This document shows positions 32,995-46,084 of a stretch of 64,000 nt of DNA, piece by piece. The notes under the pieces were generated by a model. The model had not been told where the DNA came from and searched no databases. It was given only the letters and a program-made list of their open reading frames with translations. Within the stretch, counting starts at the first letter, position 1; each line of letters begins with the position of its first letter. The translations under genes were made by a program, and so were the position numbers. Source of the DNA: Cepaea nemoralis (Eukaryota > Mollusca > Gastropoda > Stylommatophora > Helicidae); NCBI GenBank assembly GCA_014155875.1, contig JACEFZ010014548.1:62001-126000 (forward strand), read 5' to 3'.

Positions 32995-35900
32995 ATCTCA
33001 GAAATCCCCCCCCCCCTCCCCAATAACACTAACTATGTGAGCAAAGACCACACTCAGAAATCTCCCTCCCCAATAACACTGAGCAAAGACCACACACAGA
33101 AATCTCCCCCTCTCTCCCCAATAACACTAACTATGTGAGCAAAGACCACACTCAGAAATCTCCCCCTCTCTCTCCAATAACACTAACTATGTGAGCAAAG
33201 ACCACACTCTGAAATCTCCCCCTCTCTCCCCAATAACACTAACTATGTGAGCACAGACCACACTCAGAAATCTCCCTCCCCAATAACACTGAGCAAAGAC
33301 CACACTCAGAAATCTCCCTCCCCAATAACACTGAGCAAAGACCTCACTCAGAAATCTCCCTCCCCAATAACACTGAGCAAAGACCACACTCAGAAATCTC
33401 CCCCTCTCTCCCCAATAACACTAACTATGTGAGCAAAGACCACACTCAGAAATCTCCCTCCCCAATAACACTAAGTTTGTGAGCAAAGACCACACTCAGA
33501 AATCTCCCTCCCCAATAACACTGAGCAAAGACCACACTCAGAAATCTCCCCCTCTCTCCCCAATAACACTAACTATGTGAGCACAGACCACACTCAGAAA
33601 TCTCCCTCCCCAATAACACTGAGCAAAGACCACACTCAGAAATCTCCCTCCCCAATAACACTGAGCAAAGACCACACTCAGAAATCTCCCCCTCTCTCCC
33701 CAATAACACTAACTATGTGAGCAAAGACCACACTCAGAAATCTCCCCCTCTCTCCCCAATAACACTAACTATGTGAGCACAGACCACACTCAGAAATCTC
33801 CCTCCCCAATAACACTAACTATGTGAGCAAAGACCACACTCAGAAATCTCCCCCTCTCTCCCCAATAACACTAACTATGTGAGGAAAGACCACACTCAGA
33901 AATCTCCCTCCCCAATAACACTAACTATGTGAGGAAAGACCACACTCAGAAATCTCCCTCCCCAATAACACTAACTATGTGAGGAAAGACCACACTCAGA
34001 AATCTCCCTCCCCAATAACACTAACTATGTGAGGAAAGACCACACTCAGAAAATCTCCCTCCCCAATAACACTAACTATGTGAGGAAAGACCACACTCAG
34101 AAATCTCCCTCCCAATAACACTAACTATGTGAGGAAAGACCACACTCAGAAATCTCCTCCCCAATAACACTAACTATGTGAGGAAAGACCACACTCAGAA
34201 ATCTCCCTTCCCTATAGCACTATGTGAGGAAAGACCACACTCAGAAATCTCCCTCCCCAATAACACTATGTGAGAAAGACCACACTCAGAAATCTCCCTC
34301 CCCAATAACACTAAACTAATGTGAGGAAGACCCACTCAGATATCTCCCTCCCCAATACACTAACTATGTGAGGAAAGACCACACTCAAGAAATCTCCTCC
34401 CCAATAACACTAACTATGTGAGGAAAGACCACACTCAGAAATCTCCCTCCCCAATAACACTAACTATTTCAGGAAAGACCTCACTCAGAAATCTCCCTCC
34501 CCAATAACACTATTTCAGGAAAGACCACACTCAGAAATCTCCCTCCCCAATAACACTATGTGAGGAAAGACCACACTCAGATATCTCCCTCCCCAATAAC
34601 ACAACTATGTGAGGAAAGACCACACTCAGAAATCTCCCTCCCCAATAACACTAACTATGTGAGGAAAGAACACTCTCAGAAATCTCCCTCCCCAATAACA
34701 CTAACTATGTGAGGAAAGACCACTCAGAAATCTCCCTCCCCAATAACACTAACTATGTGAGGAAAGACCACACTCAGAAATCTCCCTCCGCAATAACACT
34801 ATGTGAGGAAAGACCACACTCAGAAATCTCCCTCCCAATAACACTAACTATGTGAGGAAAGACCACACTCAGAAATCTCCCTCCCCAATAACACTAACTA
34901 TGTGAGGAAAGACCACACTCAGAAATCTCCCTCCCCAATAACACTAACTATGTGAGGAAAGACCACACTCAGAAATCTCCCTCCCCAATAACACTAACTA
35001 TGTGAGGAAAGACCACACTCAGAAATCTCCCTCCCCAATAACACTAACTATGTAAGGAAAGACCAACTCAGAAATCTCCCTCCCCAATAACACTAACTAT
35101 GTGAGGAAAGACCACACTCAGAAATCTCCCTCCCCAATAACACTAACTATGTGAGGAAAGACCACACTCAGAAATCTCCCTCCCCAATAACACTAACTAT
35201 GTGAGGAAAGACCACACTCAGAAATCTCCCTCCCCAATAACACTAACTATTTCAGGAAAGACCACACTCAGAAATCTCCCTCCCCAATAACACTATTTCA
35301 GGAAAGACCACACTCAGAAATCTCCCTCCCCAATAACACTATGTGAGGAAAGACCACACTCAGATATCTCCCTCCCCAATAACACTAACTATGTGAGGAA
35401 AGACCACACTCAGAAATCTCCCTCCCCAATAACACTAACTATGTGAGGAAAGAACACACTCAGAAATCTCCCTCCCCAATAACACTAACTATGTGAGGAA
35501 AGACCACACTCAGAAATCTCCCCCTCCCTCCCCAATAACACTATGTGAGGAAAGACAAAACTCAGAAATTTCCCTCCCCAATAACACTAACTATGTGAGG
35601 AAAGACCACACTCAGAAATCTCCCTCCCCAATAACACTAACTATGTGAGGAAAGACCACACTCAGAAATCTCCCTCCCCAATAACACTAACTATGTGAGG
35701 AAAGACCACACTCAGAAATCTCCCTCCCCAATAACACTAACTATGTGAGGAAAGACCACACTCAGAAATCTCCCTCCCCAATAACACTAACTATGTAAGG
35801 AAAGACCACTCAGAAATCTCCCTCCCCAATAACACTAACTATGTGAGGAAAGACCACACTCAGAAATCTCCCTCCCCAATAACACTAACTATGTGAGGAA

Positions 35901-36835
35901 AGACCACACTCAGAAATCTCCTCCCCAATAACACTAACTATGTGAGGAAAGACCACTCAGAAATCTCCCTCCCCAATAACACTATTTCAGGAAAGACCAC
36001 ACTCAGAAATCTCCCTCCCCAATAACACTATGTGAGGAAAGACCACACTCAAAAATCTCCCTCCCGAATAACACTATGTGAGGAAAGACCACACTCAGAT
36101 ATCTCCCTCCCCAATAACACTAACTATGTGAGGAAAGACCACACTCAGAAATCTCCCTCCCCAATAACACTAACTATGTGAGGAAAGACCACTCAGAAAT
36201 CTCCCTCCCCAATAACACTAACTATGTGAGGAAAGACCACACTCAGAAATCTCCCTCCCCAATAACACTATGTGAGGAAAGACCACACTCAGAAATCTCC
36301 CTCCCCAATAACACTAACTATGTGAGGAAAGACCACACTCAGAAATCTCCCTCCCCAATAACACTAACTATGTGAGGAAAGACCACACTCAGAAATCTCC
36401 CTCCCCAATAACACTAACTATGTGAGGAAAGACCACACTCAGAAATCTCCCTCCCCAATAACACTAACTATGTCAGGAAAGATCACACTCAGAAATCTCC
36501 CTCCCCAATAACACTAACTATGTGAGGAAAGACCACTCAGAAATCTCCCTCTCCAATAACACTGAGGAAAGACCACACTCAGAAATCTCCCTCCCCAATA
36601 ACACTAACTATGTGAGGAAAGAACACACTCAGAAATCTCCCTCCCCAATAACACTAACTATGTGAGGAAAGACCACACTCAGAAATCTCCCTCCCCAATA
36701 ACAACTATGTAAGGAAAGTCCACACTCAGAAATCTCCCTCCCAAATAACACTAACTATGTGAGGAAAGACCACACTCAGAAATCTCCCTCCCCAATAACA
36801 CTAACTATGTGAGGAAAGACCACTCTTAGAAAGAG
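32995..36835. repeat. 50-bp minisatellite, about 80 copies
   Basis: Unit CTCCCTCCCCAATAACACTA, then ACTATGTGAGGAAAGACCAC and ACTCAGAAAT. Left part (to about 33870) uses GAGCAAAGACC and longer CCCCTCTCTCC spacers; the right part uses GAGGAAAGACC. Copies lacking ACTA or CA recur in a pattern near 34440-34600 and again at 35250-35400, pointing to a duplicated block of about 800 bp. Confidence 0.97.
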
Positions 36836-36884
36836 CACCTCAAAGCAGACCCCTTATCACACTATATCTCCTGTAAAAAATCCA

Positions 36885-37735
36885 GACTACACCTATATCA
36901 AGATAGGCCTCTAAAGCTGTACCTATGTCATACACTTATATCAAGACAGGCCTCTAAAGCTGTACCTATGCCATGCACTTATATCAAGACAGGCCTCTAA
37001 AGCTGTACCTATGTCATACACCTATATCAAGACAGGCCTCTAAAGCTGTACCTATGTCATACACTTATATCAAGACAGGCCTCTAAAGCTGTACCTATGT
37101 CATACACATATCAAGACAGGCCTCTAAAGCTGTACCTATGTCATACACCTATATCAAGACAGGCCTCTAAAGCTGTACCTATGTCATACACTTATATCAA
37201 GACAGGCCTCTATAGCTGTACCTATGTCATACACTTATATCAAGACAGGCCTCTAAAGCTGTACCTATGCCATGCACTTATATCAAGACAGGCCTCTAAA
37301 GCTGTACCTATGTCATACACTTATATCAAGACAGGCCTCTAAAGCTGTACCTATGTCATACACTTATATCAAGACAGGCCTCTAAAGCTGTACCTATGTC
37401 ATACACCTATATCAAGACAGGCCTCTAAAGCTGTACCTATGTCATACACTTATATCAAGACAGGCCTCTAAAGCTGTACCTATGTCATACACTTATATCA
37501 AGACAGGCCTCTAAAGCTGTACCTATGTCATACACTTATATCAAGACAGGCCTCTAAAGCTGTACCTATGTCATACACTTATATCAAGACAGGCCTCTAA
37601 AGCTGTACCTATGTCATACACCTATATCAAGACAGGCCTCTAAAGCTGTACCTATGCCATGCACTTATATCAAGACAGGCCTCTAAAGCTGTACCTATGT
37701 CATACACTTATATCAAGACAGGCCTCTAAAGGTTA
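36885..37735. repeat. 43-bp minisatellite, about 20 copies
   Basis: Unit ACCTATGTCATACACTTATA then TCAAGACAGGCCTCTAAAGC TGT. It is unrelated to the 43-bp array at 26885. The variant GCCATGCAC marks at least three copies. Copies are very similar, suggesting recent spread. Confidence 0.96.
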
Positions 37736-38034
37736 TATCTATGTCACTGAAGGCCCTGAGAAGACTACTTCCCACCAAGTACGTGAACATATGAGATAAG
37801 AGCCCCCACTTTCATCCCAAAAGAGACTTATCTGAGCTGTATTTGGAACAATGTTGTATATTGTTCTGCAGTCTGAGGTGCTTGCACAATGTACACATCG
37901 CTATAGAGCCACTCTGGACACGTGACTATAGTCCACTGTGTCTTGTTCTAAAGATAGTAGTAACTTGTTCAGTCCAATAGACAGCCATCCTGTATGTTAT
38001 TTGATTTTCCCTTATGGTCACATGTAACTGGAGA
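37736..38034. other. Unique spacer
   Basis: No gene recognised before the LINE RNase H remnant. Confidence 0.45.
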
Positions 38035-38120
38035 TTCTGATTTCTGTGACCTCTTTGGCCAATTTGTCAGCTCCCTCAATGTCTGGTATTCTGCCATGGG
38101 ATGGGATTCACTGCAGTGTG
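38035..38120 (-). pseudogene. Decayed LINE RNase H fragment
   Basis: On the minus strand one frame reads LQ-stop-IPSHGRIPDIEGADKLAKEV, matching the end of a retrotransposon RNase H domain (the usual form has IPSHxGIPGNExAD). A stop replaces the expected Trp. No tail or target duplication identified. Confidence 0.55.
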
Positions 38121-39612
38121 TATACTTCATTAGAATAATTAAACAGCAATCTTGTGTTGGCAATATTGGACAGCATGTTCACGATCTATCACAGGAAACC
38201 GTGGTAGTGCACGATTGTCTGCTGGGGACTTATGTCTTCAAATTCATATCAAGGCAGATTTAACACTTGACTTGGGCTCTGAGGAACCCAGCCTAATATG
38301 AGTACAAGGGTGAAGGTCAACTGTCTTTTAAAATATAGGTCTAGCTCTATCTATAACCAATAAGCCTCCAGACATGTCAAAGTTGTCTTTTTTTTTTTTT
38401 TTTTAAATCATTCGTTTACTGACAAATGTGGACTTACAGATGAAATACACCTTTATGTAAATAAGCTTGTCTACTCAAATATTCACCTGACATTTCTTGT
38501 ACTTGGCAAGGAGTCTCAGTCAGACCTCAACATCCGCAGTGTGACCTCTACAGGCGAGAGTAGCAGCAGTAACCCAGCAGCGGGAGCCGTGCTAAAGTAA
38601 CCAACCAACCAAGTCATGTCAACTTGAAACCTTTTATGTAGTAGCAATATGTACGTGCATATGCACACACACACGGAGGAAAATATTCATACTGCTTACA
38701 TATGTTAAGAATTGCTATTATTTGTAAACACACACAGACTCAGACACACACAAAACCAAGCACAAAGCGTATCACGTGAATAATTATATAATTAGATACT
38801 AGTTTTTAGCCAAGTAATTTGTCAGCATATGAAAGATGAACATTATGAATAACATCTTCCATTAAATTTTAATTCGTTGACAAAAGAAATAATTGAAAAC
38901 TGAAAGAAAAAAATTCTTACTTTTGAAAAGTATTTACAGCAATACAAATGAATATCTTGGCTCTTGCCAACCAAAACAAGAAAATGAAGTTTACGTATGA
39001 GAAAACAAAGGTAACTAACACAAACTAATAAATGTGTCCAAGATTTCCTGGAACAGCAAGCTTATCCCAACAACATTATTTAATCAAGCAAAAATACTCT
39101 ACATATCTACTCTTGTTTACTGATGAAAAATGAAGAGTATATTAGTGTTGTTTTATTTCTAATGACATCTAATATACACATTTAGAAGTTGATATCCTGC
39201 TGTAATATAAATAAAGAAATGAAAATGTACATAATGCTGTTTGTATTATTCAAGTTTTGTATCAAATACAGATGAGAACTAAATAAACGTACCAACAAAT
39301 GTCACTGACTATTTGTGCTTTCATTGCTCCATGTCATCCATGTCATTACATGTAGACTAGTGCATGCACAGTTTTCACACATAAGTGAAGGAGGCTTGAC
39401 CTTGAGGCATATTGAGTATATGGAGCAATAGCCCCAGATTGTAGACTGGCTCTATGGCGGGTGGGGTCATTATAATATCGGTCTCCTTGACTTCCCCAGA
39501 TACATTTCTGGTACCCATTTGAGGCCGGGCCCACCTGCGAGCACAGGTCAATTACAGCAATTAAATCCCCTCCTGGAGTTTCAACACAGGATCACTAGGC
39601 TGGCACGGCATA
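38121..39612. other. AT-rich non-coding spacer
   Basis: Contains a poly-T run at about 38388-38404, a short (CCAA)n at 38604-38611 that may be a retroelement tail, and a CA-rich patch at 38660-38750. The GC-richer block 39330-39600 looks like an old interspersed repeat but has no clear polymerase III boxes. No gene. Confidence 0.5.
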
Positions 39613-42600
39613 TATGCTAGCCACTGTACTAGTGGAGCTCCCTCTTCTCACATACAAGAACATATATCACACTGTACTAGTGCAGCTCCCTCTTCACACA
39701 TACAAGAATATATATCCCACTGTACTAGTGCAGCTCACTCTTCACACATACAAGAATATATATCCCACTGTACTAGTGCAGCTCACTCTTCACAAATACA
39801 AGAATATATATCCCACTGTACTAGTGCAGCTCACTCTTCACACATACAAGAATATATATCCCACTGTACTAGTGCAGCTCACTCTTCACACATACAAGAA
39901 CATATATCCCACTGTACTAGTGCAGCTCACTCTTCACACATACAAGAATATATATCCCACTGTACTAGTGCAGCTCACTCTTCACACATACAAGGACATA
40001 TATCCCACTGTACTAGTGCAGCTCACTCTTCACACATACAAGAACATATATCCCACTACTAGTGCAGCTCCCACTTCTCACATACAAGAACATATATCCC
40101 ACTGTACTAGTGCAGCTCACTCTTCACACATACAAGAACATATATCCCACTGTACTAGTGCAGCTCACTCTTCACACATACAAGAACATATATCCCACTA
40201 TACTAGTGCAGCTCACTCTTCACACATACAAGAACATATATCCCACTGTACTAGTGCAGCTCACTCTTCACACATACAAGAATATATATCCCACTGTACT
40301 AGTGGAGCTCACTCTTCACACATACAAGAACATATATCCCACTGTACTAGTGCAGCTCACTCTTCACACATACAAGAACATATATCCCACTGTACTAGTG
40401 CAGCTCACTCTTCACACATACAAGAACATATATCCTACTACTAGTGCAGCTCCCTCTTCACACATACAAGAACATATATCCCACTGTACTAGTGCAGCTC
40501 ACTCTTCACACATACAAGAATATATATCCCACTGTACTAGTGGAGCTCCCTCTTCACACATACAAGAATATATATCCCACTGTACTAGTGGAGCTCCCTC
40601 TTCACACATACAAGAACATATATCCCACTACTAGTGCAGCTCCCTCTTCACACATACAAGAATATATATCCCACTGTACTAGTGGAGCTCCCTCTTCACA
40701 CATACAAGAACATATATCCCACTGTACTAGTGCAGCTCACTCTTCACACATACAAGAATATATATCCCACTGTACTAGTGGAGCTCACTCTTCACACATA
40801 CAAGAATATATATCCCAATGTACTAGTGCAGCTCACTCTTCACACATACAAGAACATATATCACACTGTACTAGTGCAGCTCACTCTTCACACATACAAG
40901 AACATATATCCCACTGTACTAGTGGAGCTCACTCTTCACACATACAAGAATATATATCCCACTGTACTAGTGGAGCTCCCTCTTCACACATACAAGAACA
41001 TATATCCTACTACTAGTGCAGCTCCCTCTTCACACATACAAGAACATATATCCCACTGTACTAGTGCAGCTCACTCTTCACACATACAAGAACATATATC
41101 CCACTGTACTAGTGCAGCTCACTCTTCACACATACAAGAACATATATCCCACTGTACTAGTGCAGCTCACTCTTCACACATACAAGAACATATATCCCAC
41201 TGTACTAGTGGAGCTCACTCTTCACACATACAAGAATATATATCCCACTGTACTAGTGGAGCTCCCTCTTCACACATACAAGAACATATATCCCACTGTA
41301 CTAGTGCAGCTCCCTCTTCACACATACAAGAACATATATCCCACTGTACTAGTGCAGCTCACTCTTCACAATACAAGAATATATATCCCACTACTAGTGC
41401 AGCTCACTCTTAACACATACACGAACATATATCCCACTGTACTAGTGGAGCTCCCTCTTCACACATACAAGAATATATTATCCCACTGTACTAGTGGAGC
41501 TCCCTCTTCACACATACAAGAACATATATCCCACTGTACTAGTGGAGCTCACTCTTCACACATACAAGAATATATATCCCACTGTACTAGTGCAGTTCCC
41601 TCTTCACACATACAAGAACATATATCCCACTGTACTAGTGCAGCTCACTCTTCACACATACAAGAACATATATCCCACTGTACTAGTGCAGCTCCCTCTT
41701 CACACATACAAGAACATATATCCCACTGTACTAGTGCAGCTCCCTCTTCACACATACAAGAACATATATCCCACTGTACTAGTGCAGCTCCCTCTTCTCA
41801 CATACAAGAACATATATCCCACTGTACTAGTGCAGCTCACTCTTCACACATACAAGAACATATATCCCACTGTACTAGTGGAGCTCACTCTTCACACAGA
41901 CAAGAATATATATCCCACTGTACTAGTGGAGCTCCCTCTTCACACATACAAGAGCATATATCCCACTGTACTAGTGCAGCTCACTCTTCACACATACAAG
42001 AACATATATCCCACTGTACTAGTGCAGCTCACTCTTCACACATACAATAACATATATCCCACTGTACTAGTGCAGCTCACTCTTCACACATACAAGAATA
42101 TATATCCCACTACTAGTGCAGCTCACTCTTCACACATACAAGAATATATATCCCACTGTACTAGTGGAGCTCCCTCTTCACACATACAAGAATATATATC
42201 CCACTGTACTAGTGGAGCTCCCTCTTCACACATACAAGAACATATATCCCACTGTACTAGTGCAGCTCACTCTTCACACATACAAGAACATATATCCCAC
42301 TGTACTAGTGCAGCTCACTCTTCACACATACAAGAATATATATCAAACTGTACTAGTGCAGCTCACTCTTCACACATACAAGAACATATATCTCACTGTA
42401 CTAGTGGAGCTCCCTCTTCACACATACAATAATATATATCCCACTGTACTAGTGGAGCTCCCTCTTCACACATACAAGAATATATATCCCACTACTAGTG
42501 CAGCTCCCTCTTCACACATACAAGAACATATATCCCACTGTACTAGTGGAGCTCACTCTTCACACATACAAGAACATATATCCCACTGTACTAGTGCAGC

Positions 42601-45600
42601 TCCCTCTTCACACATACAAGAACATATATCCCACTGTATTAGTGCAGCTCCCTCTTCACACATACAAGAACATATATCCCACTGTACTAGTGCAGCTCAC
42701 TCTTCACACATACAAGAACATATATCCCACTGTTCTAGTGCAGCTCCCTCTTCACACATACAAGAACATATATCCCACTGTACTAGTGCAGCTCACTCTT
42801 CACACATACAAGAACATATATCCCACTGTACTAGTGCAGCTCACTCTTCACACATACAAGAACATATATCCCACTGTACTAGTGCAGCTCCCTCTTCACA
42901 CATACAAGAACATATATCCCACTGTACTAGTGCAGCTCACTCTTCACACATACAAGAACATATATCCCACTGTACTAGTGGAGCTCCCTCTTCACACATA
43001 CAAGAATATATATCCCACTACTAGTGCAGCTCCCTCTTCACAAATACAAGAACATATATCCCACTGTACTAGTGCAGCTCACTCTTCTCACATACAAGAA
43101 TATATATCCCACTGTACTAGTGGAGCTCCCTCTTCACACATACAAGAACATATATCCCACTGTACTAGTCCAGCTCCCTCTTCTCACATACAAGAACATA
43201 TATCCCACTACTAGTGCAGCTCCCTCTTCACACATACAAGAACATATATCCCACTGTACTAGTGCAGCTCCCACACAAGAATATATATCCCACTGTACTA
43301 GTGGAGCTCCCTCTTCACACATACAAGAACATATATCCCACTGTACTAGTGGAGCTCACTCTTCACACATACAAGAACATATATACCACTGTACTAGTGG
43401 AGCTCACTCTTCACACATACAAGAATATATATATCCCACTGTACTAGTGGAGCTCCCTCTTCACACATACAAGAACATATATCCCACTGTACTAGTGCAG
43501 CTCACTCTTCACACATACAAGAACATATATCCCACTGTACTAGTGGAGCTCCCACTTCTCACATACAAGAATATATATCCCACTGTACTAGTGGAGCTCC
43601 CTCTTCACACATACAAGAATATATATCCCACTACTAGTGCAGCTCCCTCTTCACACATACAAGAATATATATCCCACTACTAGTGCAGCTCACTCTTCAC
43701 ACATACAAGAATATATATCCCACTACTAGTGCAGCTCACTCTTCACACATACAAGAACATATATCCCACTACTAGTGCAGCTCCCTCTTCACACATACAA
43801 GAACATATATCCCACTGTACTAGTGCAGCTCACTCTTCACACATACAAGAATATATATATATATATCCCACTGTACTAGTGGAGCTCCCTCTTCACACAT
43901 ACAAGAATATATATCCCACTGTACTAGTGGAGCTCCCTCTTCACACATACAAGAATAAATATCCCACTGTACTAGTGCAGCTCACTCTTCACACATACAA
44001 GAACATATATCTCACTGTACTAGTGGAGCTCCCTCTTCACACATACAAGAATATATATCCCACTGTACTAGTGCAGCTCACTCTTCACACATACAAGAAT
44101 ATATATCCCACTGTACTAGTGGAGCTCCCTCTTCACACATACAAGAATATATATCCCACTGTACTAGTGCAGCTCACTCTTCACACATACAAGAACATAT
44201 ATCCCACTGTACTAGTGCAGCTCTCTCTTCACACATACAAGAACATATATCCCACTACTAGTGCAGCTCCCTCTTCACACATACAAGAACATATATCCCA
44301 CTGTACTAGTGCAGCTCCCACACAATAATATATATCCCACTGTACTAGTGGAGCTCCCTCTTCACACATACAAGAACATATATCCCACTGTACTAGTGGA
44401 GCTCCCTCTTCACACATACAAGAATATATATCCCACTACTAGTGCAGCTCCCTCTTCACACATACAAGAACATATATCCCACTGTACTAGTGCAGCTCAC
44501 TCTTCACACATACAAGAACATATATCCCACTGTACTAGTGGAGCTCCCTCTTCACACATACAAGAATATATATCCCACTACTAGTGCAGCTCCCTCTTCA
44601 CAAATACAAGAACATATATCCCACTGTACTAGTGCAGCTCACTCTTCTCACATACAAGAATATATATCCCACTGTACTAGTGGAGCTCCCTCTTCACACA
44701 TACAAGAACATATATCCCACTGTACTAGTGCAGCTCCCTCTTCACACATACAAGAACATATATCCCACTACTAGTGCAGCTCCCTCTTCACACATACAAG
44801 AACATATATCCCACTGTACTAGTGCAGCTCCCACACAAGAATATATATCCCACTGTACTAGTGGAGCTCCCTCTTCACACATACAAGAACATATATCCCA
44901 CTGTACTAGTGGAGCTCACTCTTCACACATACAAGAACATATATACCACTGTACTAGTGGAGCTCACTCTTCACACATACAAGAATATATATATCCCACT
45001 GTACTAGTGGAGCTCCCTCTTCACACATACAAGAACATATATCCCACTGTACTAGTGCAGCTCACTCTTCACACATACAAGAACATATATCCCACTGTAC
45101 TAGTGGAGCTCCCTCTTCACACATACAAGAATATATATCCCACTGTACTAGTGGAGCTCCCTCTTCTCACATACAAGAATATATATCCCACTACTAGTGC
45201 AGCTCCCTCTTCTCACATACAAGAATATATATCCCACTACTAGTGCAGCTCCCTCTTCACACATACAAGAATATATATCCCACTACTAGTGCAGCTCACT
45301 CTTCACACATACAAGAACATATATCCCACTACTAGTGCAGCTCCCTCTTCACACATACAAGAACATATATCCCACTGTACTAGTGCAGCTCACTCTTCAC
45401 ACATACAAGAATATATATATATATCCCACTGTACTAGTGGAGCTCCCTCTTCACACATACAAGAATATATATCCCACTGTACTAGTGGAGCTCCCTCTTC
45501 ACACATACAAGAATAAATATCCCACTGTACTAGTGCAGCTCACTCTTCACACATACAAGAACATATATCTCACTGTACTAGTGCAGCTCACTCTTCACAC

Positions 45601-46084
45601 ATACAAGAACATATATCCCACTGTACTAGTGGAGCTCCCTCTTCACACATACAAGAATATATATCCCACTGTACTAGTGCAGCTCACTCTTCACACATAC
45701 AAGAACATATATCCCACTGTACTAGTGCAGCTCTCTCTTCACACATACAAGAACATATATCCCACTACTAGTGCAGCTCCCTCTTCACACATACAAGAAC
45801 ATATATCCCACTGTACTAGTGCAGCTCCCACACAAGAATATATATCCCACTGTACTAGTGGAGCTCCCTCTTCACACATACAAGAACATATATCCCACTG
45901 TACTAGTGGAGCTCCCTCTTCACACATACAAGAATATATATCCCACTACTAGTGCAGCTCCCTCTTCACACATACAAGAACATATATCCCACTGTACTAG
46001 TGCAGCTCATTCTTCTCACATACAAGAATATATATCCCACTGTACTAGTGGAGCTCCCTCTTCACACATACAAGAACATATATC
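39613..46084. repeat. 48-bp minisatellite, about 135 copies
   Basis: Unit ACTGTACTAGTGCAGCTCAC then TCTTCACACATACAAGAACA and TATATCCC. Variants: GTGGAGCTCCC for GTGCAGCTCAC, AATATA for ACATA, and a 46-bp form lacking GT in ACTGTACTAG. A 1,560-bp block is repeated: 43020-44580 and 44580-46050 share the same order of variants. Because 48 is divisible by 3, long stop-free frames (up to 344 codons) appear; each 46-bp unit switches between two open frames. Confidence 0.98.

Noticed and set aside
26885..37735. Possible CRISPR arrays
   Set aside because: The units are contiguous with no unique spacers and the genome is animal; these are minisatellites.
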